DNA of 64,000 nucleotides, from contig NZ_CP042467.1 in NCBI RefSeq assembly GCF_007993755.1, positions 4,736,001-4,800,000 of the forward strand. The letters are read 5' to 3'. The position numbers and the translations under genes were made by a program. Of this stretch, positions 8,291 to 15,822 are shown one piece after another. Each line of letters opens with the position of its first letter. The stretch's first letter is position 1. Source of the stretch: Microvenator marinus. Its GTDB lineage: Bacteria > Myxococcota_A > Bradymonadia > Bradymonadales > Bradymonadaceae. The notes beneath the pieces were generated by a model. The model saw nothing but the letters and a program-made list of their open reading frames with translations. It was not told where the DNA came from and did not search any database.

Positions 8291-9190
8291 ATGATCGAAG
8301 TTGATTTCCGCGCGGTAGACCGAAAAGACCTGCCCCCGCCCACTCTGGATTTCCTCCACCTGGATACACTCTGGTTGCAGGTCACGGGTACACTATGCAA
8401 CCTCGCGTGCACCCATTGTTTCATCTCGTGTGGGCCGAAGAACGACTCCCATCCCTTCATGAGCCTCGACGATGTGCGGGGCGCCGTGGAGTCCGCGGCC
8501 GCGATGGGCGTACAGGAGATATATTTCACGGGCGGCGAGCCGTTCATGCACCCGGATATCAAGGAGATGATCGAGCTCTGTCTGGAGGTAGCGCCGCTCA
8601 ACATCCTGACCAACGGCATTCTCATCACTCCGGAGATGGCCGACTGGCTCGCGCACAAGTTCAAAACTGCCAAATACAGCCTCGATTTGCGCGTGTCCCT
8701 GGACGGAACTACTCCCAAAGAAAACGACGCCATTCGCGGCCGAAAGACGTTTGACAAAATCATCGCGTCCGTCGAGCTCCTCTGGAACGCCGGCATCAAT
8801 CCAGTCATCACCGTGACCACCTGCCATGCCGACCTTTCGGCTGTGGAAGGGCGCATGAAGTTCATCGAACTCCTCGCGGAACACGGCATCACACAACCTC
8901 GCATGAAGTTTCTCTCGCCGTTCAAAATCGGGCGCGAGGAGCGCCGCGATCAAGGCTATGCCGACTATCAGCGGCTCGTAGAGGGCGACCTCCTTGAGGG
9001 CGAGGAGCACGATCTTCAGTGTTCGAGCTGTAGAATGGTGACGGCCAAAGGTGTTTGGCCGTGTCCAATCCTCATCGAAGTGCCTGAAGCCCGCATGGGG
9101 ATTAGTCTTGACGATGCTGCTATTCCAATCAAGCTCGACCACCCCGCGTGTTATACATGCCATGTTGAGGGGGTTTCATGTCGGACATGA
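8291..9190 (+). CDS. Radical SAM protein with C-terminal Cys-rich (SPASM-like) region
   Basis: 299 aa. The radical SAM [4Fe-4S] motif is C36xxxC40xxC43 (CNLACTHC), followed by GGEP at 81-84 and the barrel strand DLRVSLDG near 132-139. Six further Cys residues at the C-terminus (244, 247, 258, 287, 290, 297) could bind an auxiliary cluster, as in SPASM/twitch enzymes that modify peptides. No short precursor peptide gene is evident within a few hundred bases. The stop codon lies inside the start of the phosphoesterase gene, so the two are almost certainly co-translated and functionally linked. Substrate and product are unknown. Confidence 0.85.
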   Translation: MIEVDFRAVDRKDLPPPTLDFLHLDTLWLQVTGTLCNLACTHCFISCGPKNDSHPFMSLDDVRGAVESAAAMGVQEIYFTGGEPFMHPDIKEMIELCLEVAPLNILTNGILITPEMADWLAHKFKTAKYSLDLRVSLDGTTPKENDAIRGRKTFDKIIASVELLWNAGINPVITVTTCHADLSAVEGRMKFIELLAEHGITQPRMKFLSPFKIGREERRDQGYADYQRLVEGDLLEGEEHDLQCSSCRMVTAKGVWPCPILIEVPEARMGISLDDAAIPIKLDHPACYTCHVEGVSCRT

Positions 9191-9963
9191 AAGTCCTGAT
9201 TTTTGGTGGGATTTACAACAACTATTTGGCGCTTGAAGCCCTGCTTGAAGCTGCCGAAAAAGAAGGCGTAGATCAGATTTACTTTCTCGGAGATGTCGGA
9301 GGTTTTGGCCCTCATCCCGACAAGGTATTTCCATACTTAAGAGATACCAAGAACATTTTCCTTATGCAGGGAAATTACGATCATAGTATCGGGAACAGAC
9401 TAGAAGACTGTGCATGCGGATACACCGACCCGAGAGATAATTATTTTGCACAGATTTCTTATGATTATACTCTGGAGAATACATCTGATGAGAACAAGGA
9501 TTTCCTAAAGTCCTTCGCGCCAGAATTTCGTCGCGATTGGGCTGGAAAACGCATACTCATGGCCCACGGTTCACCTCGTCGGGTCAATGAGTTCTTATGG
9601 GAGTCCACAAGTCCAGTAGGCTTCTTGGATTATATCTTAAAAGCGTCAGATTCTGACGTTCTTTTTGTGACGCATACGGGCATCCCCTGGATGCGTGAGT
9701 TTCGAGACGGAAGGAAGGTGGTCAATGTGGGCGCCATCGGAAGGCCTGCCAATAACGGGAAGACCACCGTGGATTACGTCATCGTGAATACCAACACGCT
9801 TGATATCACTCTTCACGAACTCGCTTATGACCATGTCCGGCTTGCGTCTGAGATGGCGGCTGAGGGGTTACCAGAGCCCTTTGTTCAGACCATCTTGACC
9901 GGATGGTGGACCACATGTCTCGAAGTCCTCCCTGCACGAGAGCGCGCGAGAGGAATTCACTAA
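9178..9963 (+). CDS. Metallophosphoesterase-fold protein with degenerate metal site 1
   Basis: 261 aa, calcineurin-like fold of the YfcE/MJ0936 type. The GD motif (38-39), GNYD (65-68), MAHGSP (His130) and a C-terminal THTG (165-168) are seen. The first motif, normally D-x-H-G-N, reads GGIYNN (10-15), so both metal ligands are missing, and the final GHTH reads THTG, so its second His is missing. All losses fall on ligands of metal site 1; the site 2 ligands (Asp39, Asn66, His130, His166) remain. GAGGGGG lies 4 bases before ATG 9178; a second ATG at 9187 overlaps the radical SAM stop. The gene is more A/T-rich than its neighbour. Confidence 0.8.
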   Translation: MSDMKVLIFGGIYNNYLALEALLEAAEKEGVDQIYFLGDVGGFGPHPDKVFPYLRDTKNIFLMQGNYDHSIGNRLEDCACGYTDPRDNYFAQISYDYTLENTSDENKDFLKSFAPEFRRDWAGKRILMAHGSPRRVNEFLWESTSPVGFLDYILKASDSDVLFVTHTGIPWMREFRDGRKVVNVGAIGRPANNGKTTVDYVIVNTNTLDITLHELAYDHVRLASEMAAEGLPEPFVQTILTGWWTTCLEVLPARERARGIH

Positions 9964-9967
9964 TCAG

Positions 9968-9996
9968 TTGAAAGTTGGTGACTCGAGTGTCATACT
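9968..9996 (+). promoter_or_regulatory. Sigma-70-like promoter for the SpoIID-domain gene
   Basis: TTGAAA (9968-9973) and CATACT (9991-9996) are separated by 17 bases, matching the consensus at 5 of 6 and 4 of 6 positions. Transcription would start near 10003, inside the palindrome at 9999-10019 and about 23 bases before the start codon. Assigned by eye. Confidence 0.4.
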
Positions 9997-9998
9997 TT

Positions 9999-10019
9999 TA
10001 CCTACATCATCTGTAGGTA
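9999..10019. promoter_or_regulatory. Perfect 8-bp inverted repeat, candidate operator or leader hairpin
   Basis: TACCTACA - TCATC - TGTAGGTA, perfectly symmetrical, covering the predicted transcription start of the SpoIID-domain gene and reaching to 6 bases before its ATG. Part of the likely ribosome-binding sequence (AGGTAG) lies in the right arm. It could be a repressor operator or an RNA hairpin that masks the ribosome site. No T-run follows, so a terminator is less likely. Confidence 0.45.
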
Positions 10020-10025
10020 GAGAAT

Positions 10026-11315
10026 ATGAACAGTCGCTACGCTCTTATTTTCGCACCACTCCTTGCGCTCAGCGCTTGTGTAGACGGTCCGGATGCCGGT
10101 CAAACCGAGGCTGAAGTTACGTCTTTGCCGGGTTACCGCACTCAATTTTTTGCGCTCGAAGCCCCTGCAACGATCAACGTAGAAGGTGTTGGGCAGGTTA
10201 ATATCGAGGAAGATTATATTCCCGGCGTGGTCGCGTGTGAAAACGGCGGTGCCCCGCTTGAGGCGCTCAAGGCGCAAGCAGTTCAGGCGCGCTCGTTCCT
10301 CTACTACAAGATTTTTGTGGCGGGCCAGACCACCATCCGAAACAGCACTGCGGATCAGGTCTATTCGTGTTCTTACAGGCCGAACGGACCCGACGAGATT
10401 CACCGACGTGCCGCGCGTGAGACCAAGGGGCAGTACCTTGAGTGGAACGGAAATATCGTGGCTGCATTCTACGTGGCCGGCGCAATACCTCCGAATCCAG
10501 ACCCTGCAAACGCAATCGAGTCATGCAAGCCAAACGGTGGAAATGACCCCACATCAACTCAAAGATGGGTGACGTACAATTGGGGCAAATCGGGCTGTGG
10601 TATCGAAATGACGCCACTCGGTTGGGTGCCGGCAGATTGCAATAGAAACCCTCATAACCGCGGCTGTGCTTCGCAGAACGGCGAGGCATGCCTTGCGAGG
10701 GTGGGGTGGAAGTACCAGGACATGCTCGACTACTATTACGGTAGCGATATTGTTCTTACCAACGCCACGGGAACTCATGGTGGGCCTCCACCACGCGAGC
10801 TTACCGATTACGATCGATTCTGCGGTCTAAAGGCGGACGGCTCCTACTGTTTTGACGCGAACGTGCGTGTGGACTGTGCCGAGGAGTTTGGAGCCGGCTC
10901 AGAGGTATGCGGCGGTGGTTGCCAAGAAGGTGCCTGTGTGGCCGTTGAGGAGCCCGGAGACGAGACGTGTGGGGACCTTGCCGATGGCGCCCATTGCGCT
11001 GACGCAGCAACCCGCATTGAATGCGTAGAGGGCACGCTATCATTGAGTGAAAACTGTCCGGGTGGATGTGAGACTGGAACGTGTCTTGAGCCAGGCAACA
11101 ACACTCCAGAGATACCGTCCAATAACCAGAATCCAGAAAATCCAGAGAATCCGGAAGTGCCTAACAACCCGGATCCGACAACACCTGCTGAGTTCCCGTC
11201 GCTCGTCTCTACGTCAAATGGCAACGTCCAGTCATGTGCGACGGGTGGAGGGCCAGCGTCCTTGATCTTGACCCTCCTAGGTGTGTTGATGGTTCGAGTG
11301 AGACGCAGGGCCTAA
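10026..11315 (+). CDS. SpoIID/LytB-domain lipoprotein with Cys-rich repeats and MYXO-CTERM-like tail
   Basis: 429 aa. Signal peptide with lipobox ALSAC (Cys18). Residues 45-240 match the SpoIID/LytB domain, which in sporulation and amidase-enhancer proteins acts on peptidoglycan: VNIEEDYIPGVVACE, LKAQAVQARSF, and the YCS/ARETKGQYL region. Two Cys-rich repeats of about 45 aa follow (about 262-355), then an Asn/Pro-rich spacer, then SCATGGGPA, a hydrophobic segment and RVRRRA at the C-terminus, which is a MYXO-CTERM-like sorting signal. Having both a lipobox and a C-terminal sorting signal is unusual. A palindrome lies immediately upstream. Confidence 0.8.
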   Translation: MNSRYALIFAPLLALSACVDGPDAGQTEAEVTSLPGYRTQFFALEAPATINVEGVGQVNIEEDYIPGVVACENGGAPLEALKAQAVQARSFLYYKIFVAGQTTIRNSTADQVYSCSYRPNGPDEIHRRAARETKGQYLEWNGNIVAAFYVAGAIPPNPDPANAIESCKPNGGNDPTSTQRWVTYNWGKSGCGIEMTPLGWVPADCNRNPHNRGCASQNGEACLARVGWKYQDMLDYYYGSDIVLTNATGTHGGPPPRELTDYDRFCGLKADGSYCFDANVRVDCAEEFGAGSEVCGGGCQEGACVAVEEPGDETCGDLADGAHCADAATRIECVEGTLSLSENCPGGCETGTCLEPGNNTPEIPSNNQNPENPENPEVPNNPDPTTPAEFPSLVSTSNGNVQSCATGGGPASLILTLLGVLMVRVRRRA

Positions 11316-11326
11316 GCCCGCGTCCA

Positions 11327-12439
11327 CTACTTCATCAGGTGGCATTCCACGCCTTCGCGCGGACCGGACTGCTCAAACGAACTAAGTGCCCAATCGCCCC
11401 AACGTCGCTCGCCTGAAGGCCGCTGGCGCTCAAGCTTGTACGTGTAAAGACCGCACTGCCGTGGACGGCCCTCAAACTGGGCGTCAGCAGGACGCACGCC
11501 GCAAAGGAAGCCCTCGAACGATTCGTACTCGAAGCCTTCGCGCTCTTCCACCTGACCTGGCGCCAAGACGCGCGGCTTAGTTCCGGCAACCTCAGCAATT
11601 TTGCCTTTCAGCACCTTTTGCGCCGTTCGAAGCTCGGAACTCGCACGTGCGCCGTCAGGACAAGGCTTACCCACGGAATAGACCGCGTACTCCATATAGA
11701 GTTGACGCTCCTTGAGCTCAGCCACACGCATGCCAAGTTCCTTGAACTGACCGTTCAGCTCAGCAACGTCAGCGCCATACGTGTTCTCCATGGCGGTCAA
11801 GATAGTCTCAGACTTTGAAGCCAGGTCCTTGATACGGCTCCAGTCCTCAGCCAGCGTGGCCCCACGCCGATACTCACCTTCAATCGCGTTGAGGGCGTCC
11901 GTAAACTTCAAGAAGTCGCTCGGATCCATCTCGGCGTGAAACTCATGAGCCTCCGTGATCTTCTTCTCGATACGCGTGGCTTCGCGCTCAGCATCACCAA
12001 TCGCAGGTGCGAGTGAGTTCTGACGAAGCTTTTGGTCCTCAATCCAGGGGGCGAGACGCGCCATGAAGGCGTTGGCGATTTCCTGGCGTTGACCGTCATC
12101 ATCCTTTGCACACGCATCGAGCCGGCGGTACTCAAGCTCTCCTCGAGCCCCGGGGAAACACGCCTTGGGCTCTTCGTATCGGAGAAGTTCGTCGCGAATC
12201 GCCTTTGACTTAGCCGAATGCTGTCCGAAGAAGCGCGCGAGCTCGTCGATCTCGTAGTTCCCTGGTCCTTCAACGCGGTCAAGGTATGACTCGCAGTAGG
12301 TTCGCCAATCTTCCTCAAGGAATCGCGGGAAGGCGCCTTGTTCGCAGTATTTGGGGGTGCCACAGCTCGAAGCCAGCAGCCCCGTGATCATACAACCCGC
12401 CAACAGCGCCCGAGTCATCGGGTCCAACTTGGTGTCCAT
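11327..12439 (-). CDS. Lipoprotein with long helical region, unknown function
   Basis: 370 aa. Lipobox LASSC at Cys26 of the longer form. The mature protein is largely helical with coiled-coil-like stretches rich in Glu, Lys and Arg (about residues 130-290), and Cys residues in the N- and C-terminal parts. Two starts are possible: ATG at 12437-12439 with a strong GAGGAG 5 bases upstream, or ATG at 12416-12418, which overlaps the stop of the GspE-like gene as ATGA. The Shine-Dalgarno favours the first. In either case the gene overlaps the upstream fusion gene and is probably translated with it, suggesting a joint envelope function. No known domain was recognised. Confidence 0.7.
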   Translation of the reverse strand: MDTKLDPMTRALLAGCMITGLLASSCGTPKYCEQGAFPRFLEEDWRTYCESYLDRVEGPGNYEIDELARFFGQHSAKSKAIRDELLRYEEPKACFPGARGELEYRRLDACAKDDDGQRQEIANAFMARLAPWIEDQKLRQNSLAPAIGDAEREATRIEKKITEAHEFHAEMDPSDFLKFTDALNAIEGEYRRGATLAEDWSRIKDLASKSETILTAMENTYGADVAELNGQFKELGMRVAELKERQLYMEYAVYSVGKPCPDGARASSELRTAQKVLKGKIAEVAGTKPRVLAPGQVEEREGFEYESFEGFLCGVRPADAQFEGRPRQCGLYTYKLERQRPSGERRWGDWALSSFEQSGPREGVECHLMK

Positions 12440-14601
12440 CTCAACTCCTCTTGTGGAATGATTCCGCCCGCTACAAGCCTTTGTGCGGACATCTGTAAAG
12501 TCGTAACGCCATCTTCTTGCGCTACCATTCTGAGCGCGTCAATGCCATTACCCTTTGAAATTTCGGATCGTAGCCGTGGCGAAACTTCCAGGAACTCTGT
12601 GACAGCGATGCGCCCGCGGGTTCCGCGGCCTTCGCAAACTTCGCACCCTTTGGACTTGAAGGCTTTGCCGTCTTCCCAGTTCATGGCCTCAGAGAGCTCG
12701 TCGCTTAGTGACGTCTCGGTCTTGCACGCAGGACAAAGTCGTTTTGCCAGACGCTGTCCAACCACCGCGATCAGCTCGCTCGCCACGGTGTCGGATGGGA
12801 CGCCAAATTCAGTCAGGGCACGCACACCGTCGATGGTGTCTCGGCCAGTGATGACGCCAATGACGAGGTGTCCGGCACGGGACGCTTTGACCGCCGTGTG
12901 CGCAAGCTCAGCGTTGTCGATATCTCCAATCAATATTGCGTCAGCATCATCTCCCATCACTGAGGTTAAGGCTGCTGCAACGCCGAATCCGGCACGAGGG
13001 TCGACCTTGATCTGATAGACGTTGGCCAACGAATACGTCACAGGGTTTTCGACCGAAATCACCTTTCGCGTCACGTTCTCTGCGACATGGCCGATCGTGG
13101 CGTACATCGAGGTCGAACGCCCTGAACCAGACGGCCCGACCACCAAGATCAGGCCCGAGCGTCGGTCACAAAGGTGGCGAAGCCGCTCCGCAGAACCTTC
13201 CGGGAATCCGAGCTCCTCAAGAGTCTGCACCCTGTGGTCCTGAGGAAGGATTCTAAGGGTCACCGTCTCGCCGAACTGCGTAATCTGTGTTCGAGCGCGG
13301 ACGTCGTAGATACGGTCGGCCAGGCGCCGCTGAAAGTGGCCTTGCTGAGGTCGGGTACGCTCGGCTTGGTCCATCCGTCCGCTGACCTTCACTAGGTTGA
13401 CGATGCCACCGAGTCGCTCCGCGTTGAGCTCAAACGATTGCGGATGCAGGTCGCCGTCAATTCTAAACCTCACTCGCACCTCGCCCTCATGACGCTCAAA
13501 ATGTACGTCACTCGCACGGCGCTCGATGGCTTGGTTGAGCAGGGCCTCGAAGAACGAAATCGTCTCCGCATCAAATTTCGGAGCAGCCTGCTTCGCCGGT
13601 GCCGGCGCGCCCAAATCGACTTCAGGCTGAGGCTCTTTGCGGTCGAGCGCGCTCCACACAATCTCATAATCAGTAGGCGAGATAAGCCCGAGGTCGATCG
13701 TGACAAGGTTGAGGGCGGCCGCGAGCTCATGCGCCTGTGCATAAGGGTCCGAGGTCACAACCTGCAGCACTCCCTGATGTTTCATCACAGGAATGATCCG
13801 GTTATGACTCATGAACGCGCGAGGCATGCTCTGGACGAATTGCTTGTCCATATGCCGCAGCACTTGCTCGGCGGACCAAAGCTTCATGTCGTTTTGCTTG
13901 GCGAGCGCCTGATAGATATCACCTTCCTGGACGTAATGGCCTTCGAGCAGAGCTTCACCGAGTTTCTTACCCTTCACATCTGCCTCCATCGCCGCCATTT
14001 CCACTTCGTGCCTATCCACCACACCCATTTCGACGAGGATATCGCCCAGCAAAGGCTTCACCGTGAGCTCTCCCAGGTACTCTTCCTTGAAGCTTGAGTC
14101 GGTGTAGCGTTTCATGCGCACGAGCTGCACGCCCGAGCCCTGGATCAATGGCGCTACGAGGCTTCCCTGATTCCCAAGTCGTTTGGCCAGTTTTTGAGGC
14201 AATTCCTTCATGCTCGCTGAGACCAAGATCCCATCGTACGGGGCGTTCGCTGCGTATTGTTTGAGCGTGTTCCCGTAGAGCACCTGGACGTTCTTAAAAC
14301 CTAGCTCGGCCAGTCTCTTCGCGGCGAGCTTGGCCTGGTCTTGGTCTTTCTCCACGGAGAAGACCGAAGTTGCAAGGCGCGAAAGAATCGCCGAGATATA
14401 GCCAGAACCCGTGCCCACATGAAGGACGGTCCCGGCGTCCTTTAAGCCCATCGCTTGTACCATTTTGGCAGCGATTTCAGGCGCGTGAGCGGTTTCCCCA
14501 TTATCCAAAAAGTCTGCGTGTTTGACCTCACCCATCGCTTTCAAAACGGCGGGATCGTGGATGCCACGCTTCTTCAACCAATCAATACCAACTTCACTCA
14601 A
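12415..14601 (-). CDS. Fusion of PCMT-like methyltransferase, MshEN-like and GspE/PulE-like ATPase domains, catalytic motifs eroded
   Basis: 728 aa in three parts. Residues 1-185 resemble protein-L-isoaspartate methyltransferase: the SAM motif HVGTGSGY (61-68) is intact but the usual GQTIS active-site segment is absent. Residues 186-320 resemble the MshEN/GspE N-terminal domain. Residues 345-728 are GspE/PulE-like, with the zinc-binding pairs C623/C626 and C653/C656 kept. The P-loop is GPSGSGRS (489-496) with Arg495 for the invariant Lys, the Walker B GEIRD is GDIDN (559-563), and the His box (577-588) lacks its His. It may be a regulatory or scaffolding relative of the type II secretion / type IV pilus motor. 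No pilus genes adjoin it. Confidence 0.8.
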   Translation of the reverse strand: MSEVGIDWLKKRGIHDPAVLKAMGEVKHADFLDNGETAHAPEIAAKMVQAMGLKDAGTVLHVGTGSGYISAILSRLATSVFSVEKDQDQAKLAAKRLAELGFKNVQVLYGNTLKQYAANAPYDGILVSASMKELPQKLAKRLGNQGSLVAPLIQGSGVQLVRMKRYTDSSFKEEYLGELTVKPLLGDILVEMGVVDRHEVEMAAMEADVKGKKLGEALLEGHYVQEGDIYQALAKQNDMKLWSAEQVLRHMDKQFVQSMPRAFMSHNRIIPVMKHQGVLQVVTSDPYAQAHELAAALNLVTIDLGLISPTDYEIVWSALDRKEPQPEVDLGAPAPAKQAAPKFDAETISFFEALLNQAIERRASDVHFERHEGEVRVRFRIDGDLHPQSFELNAERLGGIVNLVKVSGRMDQAERTRPQQGHFQRRLADRIYDVRARTQITQFGETVTLRILPQDHRVQTLEELGFPEGSAERLRHLCDRRSGLILVVGPSGSGRSTSMYATIGHVAENVTRKVISVENPVTYSLANVYQIKVDPRAGFGVAAALTSVMGDDADAILIGDIDNAELAHTAVKASRAGHLVIGVITGRDTIDGVRALTEFGVPSDTVASELIAVVGQRLAKRLCPACKTETSLSDELSEAMNWEDGKAFKSKGCEVCEGRGTRGRIAVTEFLEVSPRLRSEISKGNGIDALRMVAQEDGVTTLQMSAQRLVAGGIIPQEELRWTPSWTR

Positions 14602-14704
14602 GGCAATCCCCTAATGTGGCGAATGTCGCACGTCTAACAATGTTCATCTAAAGCTATTGCTGATGAACCTTCGTAGTTGGGATTTGGTTTGATGGCAAGG
14701 AAAA

Positions 14705-14723
14705 CGCGCGAAAAAGGCGCGCG
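14705..14723 (-). terminator. Rho-independent terminator for the small acidic gene
   Basis: Read on the minus strand, a CGCGCG stem with a 7-base loop (CCTTTTT) and a second CGCGCG is followed by TTTTCCTTG. It begins 8 bases after the stop of the gene ending at 14732 and separates it from the GspE-like fusion gene downstream. Confidence 0.6.
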
Positions 14724-14731
14724 AGCGACCC

Positions 14732-15037
14732 TTAGGACTTCGACTTGAGGGCGTCGATAATCTTCGACTTGGCTTCGAGGTGCCGGTCTTCGAGGTCGAG
14801 GAGTGGGGCGGGCGTACGAGAAAATGCCTCGATGAGTTCTTTCTCGATCATCGCCAGTTTGAGCCGCGTCTCCGCATCAGCTCCAACCGCGAATTGGAGC
14901 TCGTGATCGCCTTCCTCGCTCAGGCCGTGCAGCATACGCATGGCCTTTTCTTCCTCAGGAAGGAGGCCCTCGAATCCTTGCTCAACACGCTCTTGAGTTG
15001 TCGTTGAGGGTGCTATACTTCTTCGTTTATCGTTCAA
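14732..15037 (-). CDS. Small acidic protein of unknown function
   Basis: About 101 aa, hydrophilic and predicted helical, with acidic clusters (LPEEEKAM and similar) and a basic C-terminus. A perfect AGGAGG lies 8 bases before a TTG codon at 15035-15037, which is taken as the start; the frame is open further upstream to another TTG at 15070. A terminator follows directly, so it is a monocistronic unit. No family was recognised; the Shine-Dalgarno and terminator are the main evidence that it is real. Confidence 0.5.
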   Translation of the reverse strand: MNDKRRSIAPSTTTQERVEQGFEGLLPEEEKAMRMLHGLSEEGDHELQFAVGADAETRLKLAMIEKELIEAFSRTPAPLLDLEDRHLEAKSKIIDALKSKS

Positions 15038-15146
15038 AGCCAATGCCTCCTGACGCGCGTCGGGCGCCAAAATGATGGGTGCTCTTTTTGTATGTGCCCG
15101 CGCTTTGGTCCCGCAGCACGCTTTTCTTTATAGGACCTCAGCCATC

Positions 15147-15168
15147 AGGTGGCAACTTTTTGGCACCT
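15147..15168. terminator. Stem-loop at the end of the dedA-family gene
   Basis: AGGTGGCAA - CTTT - TTGGCACCT pairs at 8 of 9 positions and overlaps the stop codon of the DedA gene. On the plus strand it is followed by ATTTT; on the minus strand, the direction of the gene, no T-run follows. It may be an RNA end-protecting hairpin rather than a true terminator. Confidence 0.3.
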
Positions 15169-15814
15169 ATTTTGGGTCGATTTCCTCTGATGCTGATGAG
15201 CGCTTGAGAAGCGTGCTTTTCAGAACGAAGAGGACCAAAATTACCCCGAGAATGATGAGCACCCAGCGCGTGTATTGAGTCACAAACCCCACGAGCTCAT
15301 CGAGGTGATACCCAAGAACCATGCCCACTCCCACCAACATCGCGTTCCAGAGTGCGGCGCTAATTCCAGCGAGCAAAGCCACCTTTCTCGCCTCTACCCC
15401 CGACATGCCGGACGCCAAAAAGATCAGCGCGCGAAACGCGGGAATGAATCGATTCATCAAAAGGTAATATGTGCTCCGTCTGGCGAGGTGGCTCTTGATC
15501 TTCGCCAGTTTCGGTGCAACTTTCTCGGACTCGACAAGGCGGCGCGCCCAATGCCCGTCTGGCCGATTGACGAGCCATTGACCTAACCAATAGTTAAACA
15601 TCGAACCCATGATGCTCCCCGCGATTACGCTCCCCCATACGCCCCACCACGGCCAGCCGGCGGCGCCGACCAACACCGCGCCCACAACCACGACCGTGTC
15701 ACCGGGGAACGGCGGGAACACGTATTCAATGAGCGCCCCGAGCCCGAGTATTAGAATCCCGACCCACGTCGGGAACTGATTGAGCCATTCAAGGAAGTTT
15801 TCAACCCAAGGCAT
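15167..15814 (-). CDS. DedA-family membrane protein (SNARE-associated / VTT domain)
   Basis: 215 aa, inner-membrane protein of the DedA superfamily, members of which have been linked to undecaprenyl-phosphate and phospholipid transport across the membrane. Seen: the conserved FPPFPGDT segment (Glu29/Asp near 39) in the first re-entrant region, and the NRFIPAFR motif with its conserved Arg residues near 123-130. About four to five hydrophobic segments and a basic C-terminus. GGTGA 5 bases before the ATG acts as Shine-Dalgarno and overlaps the start region of the divergent glycerol-1-phosphate dehydrogenase gene; only 8 bases separate the two start codons. Confidence 0.85.
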   Translation of the reverse strand: MPWVENFLEWLNQFPTWVGILILGLGALIEYVFPPFPGDTVVVVGAVLVGAAGWPWWGVWGSVIAGSIMGSMFNYWLGQWLVNRPDGHWARRLVESEKVAPKLAKIKSHLARRSTYYLLMNRFIPAFRALIFLASGMSGVEARKVALLAGISAALWNAMLVGVGMVLGYHLDELVGFVTQYTRWVLIILGVILVLFVLKSTLLKRSSASEEIDPK

Positions 15815-15822
15815 GTTTCACC

